A stretch of 64,000 nt of DNA. It comes from Roseibium marinum. Lineage in GTDB: Bacteria > Pseudomonadota > Alphaproteobacteria > Rhizobiales > Stappiaceae. Below are positions 16,845-26,205 of this stretch, piece after piece (position 1 is the first letter of the stretch; each line of letters opens with the position of its first letter). Both the position numbers and the translations under genes were made by a program. Where the stretch lies: assembly GCF_002906165.1 (NCBI RefSeq), contig NZ_PPCN01000005.1, positions 302,719 through 366,718 on the forward strand, in the 5' to 3' direction. A model generated the notes under the pieces. That model worked only from the letters and a program-made list of their open reading frames with translations, had not been told where the DNA came from and searched no databases.

Positions 16845-17951
16845 ATGAAAAAGTTGATATTAAACCGAAGAGCTTTCCTTGGCACAGCGGCCGCGACGGG
16901 AGCCACCCTGGCTTCGCCGGCCTATCTGCGCCGCTCCTATGCCGCCGGCGGCGAAGTGAATATCTGGACATATGCCAACTTCGTTCCGGATGAATTCAAG
17001 GAGCAGTTCGAGAGCGAAACCGGGATCAAGGTCAATGTCCGGCTGGTCGACGACCAGGGCAAGCAGTTCAACCTGCTGGCCGCGGAAGCCGACAATCCCA
17101 CAGTGGACATCATGACGGTCGCCGGCCACCGGTTCCTGCAGTTCATCGACAGCGATCTTCTGGCACCGATGGACCCGACCCGCCTGTCGAACTGGGGCAA
17201 CATCAATCCGGTTTACTCGGAAAGCGACTGGTCGACGATCAACGGCAACAAGTGGGGCGCGCCGATCCTTTCGGGCATGGAAGTGTTCGCCTACAACACC
17301 GAAGTGATCTCACCTGAAGAAGCAACCACCTGGGACACGCTTTTCTCCGACAAATATGCCGGCCAGTCGGCCTATGTCCTTCAGGACATGTTGTCCATCG
17401 TCATGCTGATGAAGGGCTACGACGGAAATATGGTCGCCTATCTGGACGATCCGGAAAAAGCCGCGGCGATCGTTGCCGAAGCACGGGACTTCCTGATCGA
17501 GAAAAAGCCGCTTGTCCGCAAGTACTACGATGGCGGCGCCGAAGTGCAGCAGATGTTCATCAACCAGGACATCGTCATGGCGTGTGCCTGGAACGGTCCG
17601 ATCGCGTCGCTCATGAGTGATGGTTTCCCGGTCGCCATGTCCATTCCCAAGCAAGGCAGCTACGGCTTTGTGTACACCTACAACATTGCCAACAACGCTC
17701 CCAACGAGGACAATGCCTACACCTTCCTGAACGCCATTCTGGCTTCAGGCGAGATCGGTGCGTCCATGAGCCGGGCATCGGGCTTCATTTCGACCTACAA
17801 GGACGCTTCGCAGCATCTTACGGATGCCGAAAAGGCTTCGACCAGCTTCCCGGAAGAAGAACTCGCGAACATGAGGTTCTTCAGGGCGGAAGCCAACAAG
17901 ATGAAGTACGAGCTTGTCGACCCGGCGGTGGAAGAGATCAAGGCTGCCTGA
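16845..17951 (+). CDS. ABC transporter substrate-binding protein, polyamine (PotD-like) type
   Basis: A 368-residue periplasmic receptor of the spermidine/putrescine-binding family. The start ATG at 16845 has GTGGAGAA upstream; an in-frame GTG at 16821 is less likely. The N terminus NRRAFLGTAAATGATLASPA is a twin-arginine-type signal. The mature part begins GGEVNIWTYANFVPDEFKEQFE, typical of PotD/PotF-like proteins. ILSGMEVFAYNTEVI and the following cleft segments fit the family. Two permease genes and an ATPase gene follow. Whether the ligand is a polyamine or an opine-like compound is undetermined. Confidence 0.88.
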   Translation: MKKLILNRRAFLGTAAATGATLASPAYLRRSYAAGGEVNIWTYANFVPDEFKEQFESETGIKVNVRLVDDQGKQFNLLAAEADNPTVDIMTVAGHRFLQFIDSDLLAPMDPTRLSNWGNINPVYSESDWSTINGNKWGAPILSGMEVFAYNTEVISPEEATTWDTLFSDKYAGQSAYVLQDMLSIVMLMKGYDGNMVAYLDDPEKAAAIVAEARDFLIEKKPLVRKYYDGGAEVQQMFINQDIVMACAWNGPIASLMSDGFPVAMSIPKQGSYGFVYTYNIANNAPNEDNAYTFLNAILASGEIGASMSRASGFISTYKDASQHLTDAEKASTSFPEEELANMRFFRAEANKMKYELVDPAVEEIKAA

Positions 17952-17991
17952 TCGCTGACGACCGGCTTTCAGGCTACGACTGCAAGTGCAT

Positions 17992-18027
17992 CGTCCCGGA
18001 CACATTTTTTAAAAATGTCCCGGGACG
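17992..18027. repeat. Intergenic inverted repeat after the binding-protein gene
   Basis: CGTCCCGG (17992-17999) and CCGGGACG (18020-18027) pair around an A/T-rich centre that also pairs. It is one of two adjacent stem-loops between the binding protein and the first permease. Confidence 0.65.
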
Positions 18028-18032
18028 GAGCA

Positions 18033-18085
18033 CCGGCAAGACGAGCCTCCGGAGGCGCGTTTCGCGTCTCCGGGGGTCTTGCCGG
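18033..18085. repeat. Long stem-loop between binding protein and permease
   Basis: CCGGCAAGAC (18033-18042) pairs with GTCTTGCCGG (18076-18085), and an inner CCGGAGGCGCG / CGCGTCTCCGG stem extends it. There is no T run, so it looks like an RNA-stabilising or attenuating hairpin rather than a strong terminator. In ABC operons such structures commonly keep the binding protein more abundant than the membrane subunits. Confidence 0.65.
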
Positions 18086-18233
18086 AATGCATTCAGGTGC
18101 CGGACGGTTCATCGCGTTCGACCTTCGAGGGGAAGGCGTCGCTCAACCGGGTACGGCATAATTCGAAATCCGGATATAATTCTTATGACCGCGGCCACTA
18201 CCAGGGCCCGCAGTCTTGTTCGAAGGAAAAACA

Positions 18234-19241
18234 ATGTCTGGAAAGGTTCAGACCAGCGCTGCGACACTGGCGGGAGAGCGCGGCGCCGGGAACCGGACGG
18301 GTGAGCGGGAAGGACGATCCTTCTGGGGAGCGATAGCGGCTTCGCAGCTCTATCAGACGTTCTCAAACGCGCTCCTGAGTTCGCCGCGACGCCAATTCGT
18401 CATACTGCTTGCATTTCCCGTGCTGTGGGTGCTGACCCAGCATCTCGGCCCCATGCTGCAAATGTTCTATGTCAGTTTCGTCGATGCCTATCCGGTTTCG
18501 CGCGGCTACGAACAGCAATTCACCTTCGACAACTACGCGCGGTTCTTCGGCAGCGCCATATTCGTCATGCCGTTTTTCCGGACACTTGCCTTCGCCGCGA
18601 CGCTGACGCTCGCGACGCTTGTCCTGACCTATCCGGTCGCCTATTTCCTGGCCCGTCACGTCAAGCGCTCAAATCAGATGGTCTTTCTGCTGCTCCTGCT
18701 GATCCCGTTCTGGGTCGGCGAGATCGTGCGCACCTACGCGATCATGATCCTTCTGGGCAATAACGGCGCGGTGAACCTCGCACTCAAGTGGCTGGGCCTG
18801 ATCGACCGGCCGATCCCCTTCATGTACACGGGTTTTTCCCTGTCGGTCGGCATCATCTATCTCAGCGCGCTGTACATGCTGCTGCCGCTTTATTCGGCCC
18901 TTGAGAAGCTGCCGCGCAGCTACACGGAAGCCGCGGCCGACCTGGGGGCGGGACCCTGGACGCGCTTCTGGAAGGTGACGCTGCCGCTTTCGCTGGAAGG
19001 CATTTCCTCAGGCGCAACGCTCGTCTTCCTGATCTCGACGGGATATTACGCAACCCCGGTTCTGCTGGGCGGTCCGTCGACGACGGTCTTCGCGGAAACC
19101 ATTGCCGGCTTCTTCCATACGGCCGGCGATGAGTGGCCGACCGGTGCGGCCTTCGCGTGTCTGATGTTCGTGACGGCGCTGGCGATCAGCCTGGCCTTCG
19201 GGCGCCTGATGACCCGCCTGCAGAAGGGAGTGCGCAAATGA
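18234..19241 (+). CDS. ABC transporter permease, PotB-like
   Basis: A 335-residue inner-membrane permease. After a cytosolic N terminus of ~50 residues there are six hydrophobic segments, and the family EAA loop is seen in YTEAAADLGAGPWTRFWKVTLPL, where the ATPase docks. ATG 18234 is preceded by GAAGGA; an in-frame TTG at 18216 is an alternative. It overlaps the second permease by 4 nt. With its partner it should form the transmembrane channel of a polyamine-type importer. Confidence 0.88.
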   Translation: MSGKVQTSAATLAGERGAGNRTGEREGRSFWGAIAASQLYQTFSNALLSSPRRQFVILLAFPVLWVLTQHLGPMLQMFYVSFVDAYPVSRGYEQQFTFDNYARFFGSAIFVMPFFRTLAFAATLTLATLVLTYPVAYFLARHVKRSNQMVFLLLLLIPFWVGEIVRTYAIMILLGNNGAVNLALKWLGLIDRPIPFMYTGFSLSVGIIYLSALYMLLPLYSALEKLPRSYTEAAADLGAGPWTRFWKVTLPLSLEGISSGATLVFLISTGYYATPVLLGGPSTTVFAETIAGFFHTAGDEWPTGAAFACLMFVTALAISLAFGRLMTRLQKGVRK

Positions 19242-20032
19242 CCCGCCACACACGTCTTGTGATGTCGATGATTTATTGGGCGTTCGTCCTTTATATCTTC
19301 GTTCCCCTGATCCTCATGATCACGATGGGGTTCAAGGATTCCAAATTCATCGGCTTCCCGATCCGCTCGTGGACACTCGACTGGTATGTGGAGGTCTTCA
19401 AGGATTCGGAAGTCCTGTCGGCCTTCGGCTATTCCATGCTGATCGGCGTCTCCTCCACGCTCATCTCCCTGGTCGTCGGCATCTGGATCGCGGTGCTTCT
19501 CAACGGACGCGGTTTCATCGGCAAGGGCCTCATCTACGGACTGACGCTGCTGCCGGCTCTCATCCCGGGCATCATCTCGGCGATTTCCTTCCGCATCTAT
19601 GCGCAGCTCTGGGGTATTCCGCCCGGAACCGGCGCCATCATCTGGTGCCATGCCGTGCACAACGTGCCGTTCGTCATGCTGATCGTCGCGGCCCGGCTGA
19701 GTACTTTGCCGAAGAGCCATCTCGACGCGGCCCAGGATCTCGGCGCCGATCCCATCATTGCCTTCCTTCGGGTCACCTTGCCCTATCTGCGGCCGGCTCT
19801 CATTGGCGGCGGCATCTTCTGCATGCTGATCAGTTTCGACGATTTCGTGCGTTCCTTCTTTCTGGGAGGCTATCAGCCGACGCTCCCGGTGCTCATTTTC
19901 GCCAAGCTTCGCTCGGGAATGTCGCCGGAAATCAACGCAATCGCGACAGTGGTTCTGGTTCTGACCGGCCTCCTCGGCATCTGGGCCGAACGGACCACGC
20001 GCCGGATGAAACAAGGGAAATTACAATCATGA
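19238..20032 (+). CDS. ABC transporter permease, PotC-like
   Basis: A 264-residue inner-membrane permease with six predicted segments and the EAA-loop motif HLDAAQDLGADPIIAFLRVTLPYLRPA. It starts at ATG 19238 inside an ATGA overlap with the previous gene and ends in an ATGA overlap with the ATPase gene, so the three membrane and ATPase subunits are translated in tight coupling. It pairs with the PotB-like subunit. Confidence 0.88.
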   Translation: MTRHTRLVMSMIYWAFVLYIFVPLILMITMGFKDSKFIGFPIRSWTLDWYVEVFKDSEVLSAFGYSMLIGVSSTLISLVVGIWIAVLLNGRGFIGKGLIYGLTLLPALIPGIISAISFRIYAQLWGIPPGTGAIIWCHAVHNVPFVMLIVAARLSTLPKSHLDAAQDLGADPIIAFLRVTLPYLRPALIGGGIFCMLISFDDFVRSFFLGGYQPTLPVLIFAKLRSGMSPEINAIATVVLVLTGLLGIWAERTTRRMKQGKLQS

Positions 20033-21135
20033 CAGACTCCCAAGAAAACGGTGCCGGGGAGATTGTTCGCCTGGAAGCGATCAACAAGCGCTTTGGCGAC
20101 ACGGAAGCCCTGAAAAGCCTGACGATGACGATCAGGGAGGGCGAATTCGTCACCTTCCTGGGGCCGTCGGGCTGCGGCAAGTCCACCACCTTGCGTATTC
20201 TCGGCGGTTTCGAGACCCCCACCTCCGGCCGGGTCATCGTCAACGGCGAAGACGTGACCAGGCTTCCGCCCAACCGCCGCAAGGTCAACATGGTGTTTCA
20301 GGATTATGCGCTGTTCCCGCATATGACGGTCCGCCGCAACATTTCCTTCGGCCTGGAACTCAAGGGCCTGAGCAAGAGAGATATCGCGCAGCGCTGCAAC
20401 GAGCTGATGGAATTTCTGGAGCTCTCGGTTCTCGCCGACCGTCTTCCCGACCAGCTTTCGGGTGGACAGCGCCAGCGTGTGGCGCTTGCCCGGGCCCTGG
20501 CTCCCGATCCGGCACTGCTGCTGCTGGACGAGCCGCTGGGCGCGCTGGATGCCAAGCTGCGCGGACAGGTGCAGGCGGAGCTGAAATCGATCCAGCGCCG
20601 GACGTCCAAGACCTTCTTCTTCGTGACCCACGATCAGGACGAAGCGCTCACCATGTCGGACCGCATCGTTGTCATGAACCACGGTGTGGTGGAACAGGAC
20701 GGCACGCCGGAAGAGCTGTACTTCCATCCCACTTCGCGCTTCGTCGCCGAATTCGTGGGCGAGACGAACCTGATCGAGGGGCGGGTCGATGCCGTCAGCG
20801 GCTCCGATGTCACGCTCGACTGGAAAGGCCTGAAACTGGCCGGTCGTCCGCCCGTGTCCGGAGGGTTGCAGCCCGGCAAACAGGTGGCCGCCTCGATCCG
20901 TCTCGAAGGCATGAAGCTTTCCCTCGACAAGCCGGAGGACCAGCCCAACGCGGTTGCCGTCCGGATTGCCGGACGGACCTTCAAGGGCAGCCGGACCGAA
21001 CTGGACCTGCGCGCGGAAAACGCTCCCGATTTCGCCATGCGGGCCTATGTGGATACGTCTCTCGCCAACGGGCTGGGTGAAGCCCCGGTCTGGGCCAGCT
21101 GGTCGCAGGAAGCCATGGCGGTCCTGCGGGACTGA
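20029..21135 (+). CDS. ABC transporter ATP-binding protein, PotA-like
   Basis: A 368-residue ATPase. The Walker A motif GPSGCGKST is at ~45-53, the signature LSGGQRQRVALARAL begins at ~143, Walker B is LLLLDEPLGALDAKLR and the switch histidine is in FFVTHDQDEAL. The region after ~240 is the TOBE-type regulatory domain common in PotA and MalK. The start at 20029 overlaps the permease stop (ATGA). It powers import by the two permeases. The downstream dha operon on the other strand ends only 12 nt away. Confidence 0.9.
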   Translation: MTDSQENGAGEIVRLEAINKRFGDTEALKSLTMTIREGEFVTFLGPSGCGKSTTLRILGGFETPTSGRVIVNGEDVTRLPPNRRKVNMVFQDYALFPHMTVRRNISFGLELKGLSKRDIAQRCNELMEFLELSVLADRLPDQLSGGQRQRVALARALAPDPALLLLDEPLGALDAKLRGQVQAELKSIQRRTSKTFFFVTHDQDEALTMSDRIVVMNHGVVEQDGTPEELYFHPTSRFVAEFVGETNLIEGRVDAVSGSDVTLDWKGLKLAGRPPVSGGLQPGKQVAASIRLEGMKLSLDKPEDQPNAVAVRIAGRTFKGSRTELDLRAENAPDFAMRAYVDTSLANGLGEAPVWASWSQEAMAVLRD

Positions 21136-21147
21136 GGATCTGCGTTC

Positions 21148-23637
21148 CTAGCGGCCGAGCAGAACATTTGCCCGGTCGCGAACGGCGTCCGCCGAGCTCA
21201 ATTTCAGGACGTCCACCGCCAGATCGCGGCAGGCCGGAAGGGACAATCCACTCAGGGTGAGCTTGAATTCGGCGATGTCGGACGGCGTCATGCTGAATTC
21301 ATCTAGCCCGAGCCCGATCAGGATCGGGGCGGCAACCGGGCTGCCGGCCATCGCGCCACACATCCCGATCCAGATGCCCGCTTCATGGGCCGCCTCGATC
21401 GAGCGGGCGATCATGCGCAGGACGGCAGGATTGAATGGGTCGAATAGATCCTGAACCTTGGCGTTGGCACGATCGGCGGCCATGACGTATTGCGTCAGAT
21501 CGTTGGTGCCGATACTGAAAAAATCGACTTCCGGCGCGAGGATGTCCGCCATCTCCGCCGCCGCCGGCACCTCTATCATGAGACCGACTTCGACGTTCTC
21601 GTCAAAGGCCAGGTTGCGGGCCCGAAGCTTCTTCATCACGGCCCGGAGCCGTTCCTTCGCGGCCTTTACCTCGTGAAGGGTGCTGACGAGCGGAAACATG
21701 ATCCGCACGGGGCCATGGGCGCTGGCGCGAAGGATCGCGGCAAGCTGCACATCGAAAAACTCCGGCACGCCGAGGCTGTAGCGCAGACCGCGCCAGCCCA
21801 GATTGGGGTTTGCCTCCGGTGGCCGGTCCATATAGGGGACCGGCTTGTCCCCGCCGATATCCGCCGTGCGCACAGTCAGCGGCCTGCCCGACAGTCCTGC
21901 CACAATGGTGCGGTACACCTCATACTGCTCGTCTTCGCCTGGCGCTGAATCGTGGTGCATGAACAGGAATTCGGTGCGCAGAAGGCCGACTTCCTGCGCC
22001 CCGCTGCCGGCGATCACGCCCAGTTCTTCCACGGATGCCATGTTCGCGGCGACCCGGATTTCGTGACCGTCCGATGTTCGCGCGGGAAGCGTTCTGACCG
22101 CTTCGGCGCGCGCGCGCCGGTCTTCCCAGGTCTTGCGGTCCTTTTCCATGGCGGCGATGGTTTCCGCGTCAGGGGCGAGGACGATCGTGCCTGCCGTGCC
22201 GTCGAGCAGGACCTGCCTGCCTTCCGCAACGCCTGCCAGCGCATCTCCAACTGCAAAGACCACCGGAATGCTCAACGCGCTGGCGAGAATGCCGGCATGC
22301 GAGGTTTTGCCGCCGGACATGGTGCAAATGCCCAGAATCGTCTTTTCGTCGATGGCAAGGACATCCGAAGGACGCAGGTCCTCAAAGGCCAGAACCGAAG
22401 GTTCGCTCACGGCGGCAGGCGAGGTCTCGCCACCTGTCAGAAAGCGCAGGACGCGTTGCCCGACATCGATCACATCCCCTGCCCTTGCCTGCAGCAACGG
22501 GTCTTCCAATGCCGCGTAGGTTCGGGCGAGACCGGCGACGACATCGCGCCAGACCGCTTCCGCGCAGACATGTTCCCCGATAATGCGCTGCTTCACGGTT
22601 TCGATGATTTCCGGGTCGTGCAGATAACTGATATGGGCATCGAAAATCTTGCGGTCATATGCGCTGATCCGCTGTCCCGCATCGGCCAGCGACGTTCTGA
22701 TTTCGGTCTCCGCGCCGGACAGGGCCCGTGTGAAGCGTTCGGCTTCGGCCACAGGGTCCGTGACCGCCACCGGTTCGATCTCCGGCAGGGTGCTCCTGAC
22801 ATGGTGCAACGGGCCGAGCGCGAAGCCGGGCGCGATCGAAATGCCTGCAAGCGCACCGGACGCGCTCACGGCAGGAGACGTTGTTTCCGGCCGGGGAGGG
22901 ACGCCGGCCGGTGCGGGCCTGGAGGCGACAGATCCTTCCTCGCCGAAATTCGCCCGGATCAGTTCTTCGATCGCGGCGAAGACGGCCTCCGCCTCGGCAG
23001 GGTCGGCCGTCACGGAAATCCGGTCGTTGGCGGTTACTTCGGACAGCATGATGCCGTTGATGCTTTTGGCGTTGACCGGATTCCTGCCCTTGCTGAGGTT
23101 GGCCAGCCGGATATCTCCGGAAAACCCGTTCATGGTGGTGACCAGAAGCGCGGCGGGCCGGGCATGCAGGCCCATCGGATTGCGGATGGTGAATTCACGC
23201 ACCACGCCGCCGGTCCGCGTTTCCTGCGGTTCCCCGGGAGGGGGGGCTTTTTGCAGCGCCGCCTCACGGGCTTCCCGCATGACTGTCTGAAGAGGGCTTC
23301 CCGCACCTATCTGGACGGCGGCGGCAAGCACGCCTTCGACAAGGGGCGCATCGCAAAAATGCACATTTTCCCGTTCATCCGGCTCCAACAGGTCAATCGC
23401 CATCTCGGCATTCAGTCTGGCGGAACCGATATCGGCAAAGACCAGAACGCCGTCGTCCGACATGACGTCGCGGATGGCCTCCAGAACGCGGATGCCGTCC
23501 GTGCCCAGAGGGCTTTCGGGATCGTCCACACCTCCGGCCGCTGCGACAGGCACCGGCTGGCCGCTCATGACGTCGGCGATTTCCTTCAGGCCCTCAGCCA
23601 GTTTTCCGCTGTGCGAGACAATGACAATTCCAATCAC
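21148..23637 (-). CDS. dhaM: DhaM-HPr-EI fusion, PEP phosphotransfer protein for dihydroxyacetone kinase
   Basis: An 829-residue multidomain phosphocarrier. Residues ~1-130 are the DhaM EIIA-like domain (IVIVSHSGKLAEG, with the phosphorylated His near 9). Residues ~155-240 are HPr (MGLHARPAALLV). The rest is enzyme I, with TMSGGKTSHAGILASAL (phospho-His), the IGTNDLTQYVMAADR PEP-binding motif and GMCGAMAGSP with the catalytic Cys. The enzyme I part is full length, unlike E. coli DhaM, which has only its N-terminal portion. It should take phosphate from PEP and pass it to DhaL-ADP by itself. Its start overlaps the dhaL stop (ATGA). Confidence 0.92.
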   Translation of the reverse strand: MIGIVIVSHSGKLAEGLKEIADVMSGQPVPVAAAGGVDDPESPLGTDGIRVLEAIRDVMSDDGVLVFADIGSARLNAEMAIDLLEPDERENVHFCDAPLVEGVLAAAVQIGAGSPLQTVMREAREAALQKAPPPGEPQETRTGGVVREFTIRNPMGLHARPAALLVTTMNGFSGDIRLANLSKGRNPVNAKSINGIMLSEVTANDRISVTADPAEAEAVFAAIEELIRANFGEEGSVASRPAPAGVPPRPETTSPAVSASGALAGISIAPGFALGPLHHVRSTLPEIEPVAVTDPVAEAERFTRALSGAETEIRTSLADAGQRISAYDRKIFDAHISYLHDPEIIETVKQRIIGEHVCAEAVWRDVVAGLARTYAALEDPLLQARAGDVIDVGQRVLRFLTGGETSPAAVSEPSVLAFEDLRPSDVLAIDEKTILGICTMSGGKTSHAGILASALSIPVVFAVGDALAGVAEGRQVLLDGTAGTIVLAPDAETIAAMEKDRKTWEDRRARAEAVRTLPARTSDGHEIRVAANMASVEELGVIAGSGAQEVGLLRTEFLFMHHDSAPGEDEQYEVYRTIVAGLSGRPLTVRTADIGGDKPVPYMDRPPEANPNLGWRGLRYSLGVPEFFDVQLAAILRASAHGPVRIMFPLVSTLHEVKAAKERLRAVMKKLRARNLAFDENVEVGLMIEVPAAAEMADILAPEVDFFSIGTNDLTQYVMAADRANAKVQDLFDPFNPAVLRMIARSIEAAHEAGIWIGMCGAMAGSPVAAPILIGLGLDEFSMTPSDIAEFKLTLSGLSLPACRDLAVDVLKLSSADAVRDRANVLLGR

Positions 23638-24293
23638 TTCGCCGCCTCTTCAACGGCGTCGGAGAAGGCCTGAAGGATCAGATAGCTGGATGTCGCGCCC
23701 GGGTCCTGATGCCCGATGCTGCGTTCGCCGAGATAGCTTGCGCGCCCGCGTTGTGCCTGCATCGGGATGGTCGCTTCCATTCCCTGCTTCGCCGCCGCCG
23801 CCGCTGCCTTAAGCGATGCAGGCATATCGCCATCCTTGGCGAATTCCGCCCTGAAGGCGTCGGAGGCGGGAGCAAGCGCATCGAGCATCGTCTTCATTCC
23901 CACATCCGAACGGCCGCGTTTCTTGACGCCGTTAATCGCATCGGCGAAAAACTGAGCCAGTTCCTCTCCGCTCACGACGGTCTTGCCGATCAAGGGTTTG
24001 CTGCCATCGAGAAACATGGTTCCGTAAAGCGGTCCCGCCGCTCCGCCGACCTTGGAAATCAGGGACATCGCCACCGATTTGAGCATGGCGCCGATGTCGT
24101 CTCCCTCCGGCAGCTTTTCCACGACCGCCTTGTAGCCGCGGTCCATGTTGTTGCCATGGTCGGAATCGCCGATCGGCGAGTCGAGTTCGGTGAGGTACTT
24201 GCGGTTTTCCGCAAGCACCTCCGCCGATTTTTCGATCCATGCCCGCACCATGGGGCCGGTGACAGTCCCGGCCCCCGCCCGCGCATCCGCCAT
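23634..24293 (-). CDS. dhaL: Dihydroxyacetone kinase, nucleotide-binding subunit DhaL
   Basis: A 219-residue subunit with the ADP/Mg-binding loop DSPIGDSDHGNNMDRG; its aspartates hold Mg ions. KVGGAAGPLYGT and TMLDALAPASDAF are also family regions. DhaL carries a permanently bound ADP that is phosphorylated by DhaM and then phosphorylates dihydroxyacetone held on DhaK. I chose ATG 24293 with a GGGGGA ribosome site about 8 nt upstream. A TTG at 24308 would add five residues. It follows dhaK with a 2-nt gap. Confidence 0.92.
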   Translation of the reverse strand: MADARAGAGTVTGPMVRAWIEKSAEVLAENRKYLTELDSPIGDSDHGNNMDRGYKAVVEKLPEGDDIGAMLKSVAMSLISKVGGAAGPLYGTMFLDGSKPLIGKTVVSGEELAQFFADAINGVKKRGRSDVGMKTMLDALAPASDAFRAEFAKDGDMPASLKAAAAAAKQGMEATIPMQAQRGRASYLGERSIGHQDPGATSSYLILQAFSDAVEEAAK

Positions 24294-24295
24294 GA

Positions 24296-25363
24296 TCAGA
24301 TCCCCCAACGCAGTGCCGGTGTTTTCACAGGAGCATCGTACAGGCGCAATATCTCCTCATCGGTCTTGACCAGCGTTATGGAGACACCGGCCATTTCGAG
24401 CGAGGTGATGTAGTTTCCGACGAGATTGCGCACGATCTTCACGCCATGCTGCGCCGTCAGCTCGGCCAGTTTGGCATAGACCGTGTAGAGCTCGGACAGG
24501 GGGGTGCCACCCATGCCGTTGACGATGGCAATGACTTCGTCGCCTTTCTGGAACGTGATGTCGGTGACCTCGACATCGACCCAGTCGCCTTTCGCCGGGT
24601 CCCATTCGCTCAGATTGCGCGTATAGGCCTCGTCTTCCAGAATGCGGCCCGCCAGGATCGCGGTCACCTCATCGGCGCTCTTGATCTTATCACGCTTGGT
24701 GCCCGGCTCGCCGTGAATGCCGATGCCGATCTCCATCTCGTCCTCCGGCAGATCGAAGCTTGGCGTGCCGTTTTGCGGGGTCGTGCAGGAGGTCAGGGCC
24801 ATGCCCATGCTCTTGCCGTAGATGTTGACCTTCTTGCAAAGGGCGGCAAGCTTGTCGAGGTCGTAGCCTTCCCTAGCGGCAGCACCACAGACCTTCTCGG
24901 CAATCACGGTTGTCCCGAGGCCGCGGCGGCCGGCGGTATAAAGGGAATCCTTCAGCGCCACGTCATCGTCGATGATCACGTTGCGCACCTCTATTCCTTC
25001 ATCGCGCAACATGTCGGCGGCCATCTGAAAGTTCAGCACGTCGCCGGTGTAGTTCTTGACGATCTGCAGGATGCCCCGCCCGCCATTCACGGTCTTGCCC
25101 GCCTCAAACATCTGGTCGGGCGTCGGCGAGGTGAACACCTGACCCGGGCACGCCGCGTCCAGCATGCCCAAGCCGACATATCCGCCGTGCAGCGGCTCAT
25201 GTCCCGAGCCGCCACCGGACACGATGGCAACGCGGTCCTTGACGCCGCCGGCGACATTCACGAAGTTCGGGTCGAAATGCACATCGATGTCGTCACAGGC
25301 GAGCCCGAAGCCTTTCAACTGCTCGACAGTGACGTCTTCGGCGTTGTTGATCAGCTTTTTCAT
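24296..25363 (-). CDS. dhaK: Dihydroxyacetone kinase, substrate-binding subunit DhaK
   Basis: A 355-residue subunit that binds dihydroxyacetone covalently through a histidine. [16 protein letters not shown] is the N-terminal signature, and [10 protein letters not shown] contains the His that forms the hemiaminal with substrate. Family length is ~330-360. The start at 25363 ([11 protein letters not shown]) overlaps the glpF stop by ATGA. The longer open frame runs back into glpF and is not used. The product, dihydroxyacetone phosphate, enters lower glycolysis. Confidence 0.93.
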   Translation of the reverse strand: MKKLINNAEDVTVEQLKGFGLACDDIDVHFDPNFVNVAGGVKDRVAIVSGGGSGHEPLHGGYVGLGMLDAACPGQVFTSPTPDQMFEAGKTVNGGRGILQIVKNYTGDVLNFQMAADMLRDEGIEVRNVIIDDDVALKDSLYTAGRRGLGTTVIAEKVCGAAAREGYDLDKLAALCKKVNIYGKSMGMALTSCTTPQNGTPSFDLPEDEMEIGIGIHGEPGTKRDKIKSADEVTAILAGRILEDEAYTRNLSEWDPAKGDWVDVEVTDITFQKGDEVIAIVNGMGGTPLSELYTVYAKLAELTAQHGVKIVRNLVGNYITSLEMAGVSITLVKTDEEILRLYDAPVKTPALRWGI

Positions 25364-26205
25364 GGCTTTTTCTCCCATTCCGGGGTTTCGGTGTCGTAGG
25401 CTTGGAAGACCGCGCGATAGTAACCGCGATAGAAGGCTCCACCGACCAGACCACCGGCAATTGAGGCTACTGTGGGAATCCACCAGCCGCCGCGCGGACC
25501 GGGAATAGCCATCTCGCCCCAGCCGAAAACGAACGACATGAGACGCGGACCGAGATCTCTCGCCGGGTTCATGGCGGTCATGGAGATCGGTGCCTCATAG
25601 GCGACCAGCGCCGCGACCAGGAGCCCGATGAAGAAGGGTGCAAGGTTGGCCGACGGCGCGGACGTATTGTGCTGATCGGTGAGGAACAATACGCCGAAGA
25701 CCAGAATGCACGTCGTGAAGGCTTCCGAGAGGAACCATTTCACCAGCGAAACCTGCGCGAAGGCCTCCTCAGCCGTTCCAAAGAAGGCGGGATTCGGCGC
25801 GTAGGTTCCGAAACCCATCGCGCTCAACTGGCTTCCGGGCGCGCCGCGAACCAGACCGGCGCCAAGCTCATAGTGCGCGACGATGCCGGAGTAAAAGCCG
25901 TAAATGGCAGCGGAGGCGAGCATCGCGCCTATGAACTGCGCGACGATGTAGGGTGCGACCTTGGGCCATGGAAACCCGGTGAACACCGCCAGGGTGAGTG
26001 TGACCGCCGGATTGATGTGGCCGCCCGATACCTTGCCGGATGCATAGACACCGAGGGTGACGCCGAGCGCGAACATCAGCGAAACGGGCCACAGGCTCAA
26101 GCCGCCGGTCCACACGGATACCGCAACCGATCCCACGCCGAAGAGAACAAGAATGAAAGTTCCTATCCCTTCGGCAATCATTTCGGGAATTATGCCCTTA
26201 CTCAT
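25360..26205 (-). CDS. glpF: Glycerol-facilitator-type aquaporin (MIP family)
   Basis: A 281-residue channel with six membrane segments and both pore motifs: [10 protein letters not shown] and [10 protein letters not shown] (NPA twice). The aspartate after the second NPAR is typical of glycerol-conducting members. The ATG at 26205 (MSKGIIPEM) has GAGGAG upstream; the open frame continues 46 residues farther but without a good ribosome site. It is first in a four-gene operon with dhaK, dhaL and dhaM. Passive uptake of glycerol or dihydroxyacetone is the likely role. No glycerol dehydrogenase is visible here. Confidence 0.9.
   Translation of the reverse strand: MSKGIIPEMIAEGIGTFILVLFGVGSVAVSVWTGGLSLWPVSLMFALGVTLGVYASGKVSGGHINPAVTLTLAVFTGFPWPKVAPYIVAQFIGAMLASAAIYGFYSGIVAHYELGAGLVRGAPGSQLSAMGFGTYAPNPAFFGTAEEAFAQVSLVKWFLSEAFTTCILVFGVLFLTDQHNTSAPSANLAPFFIGLLVAALVAYEAPISMTAMNPARDLGPRLMSFVFGWGEMAIPGPRGGWWIPTVASIAGGLVGGAFYRGYYRAVFQAYDTETPEWEKKP

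Noticed and set aside
21952..23673. 573-codon open frame on the plus strand
   Set aside because: Antisense to dhaM; no recognisable domain and no start signals.
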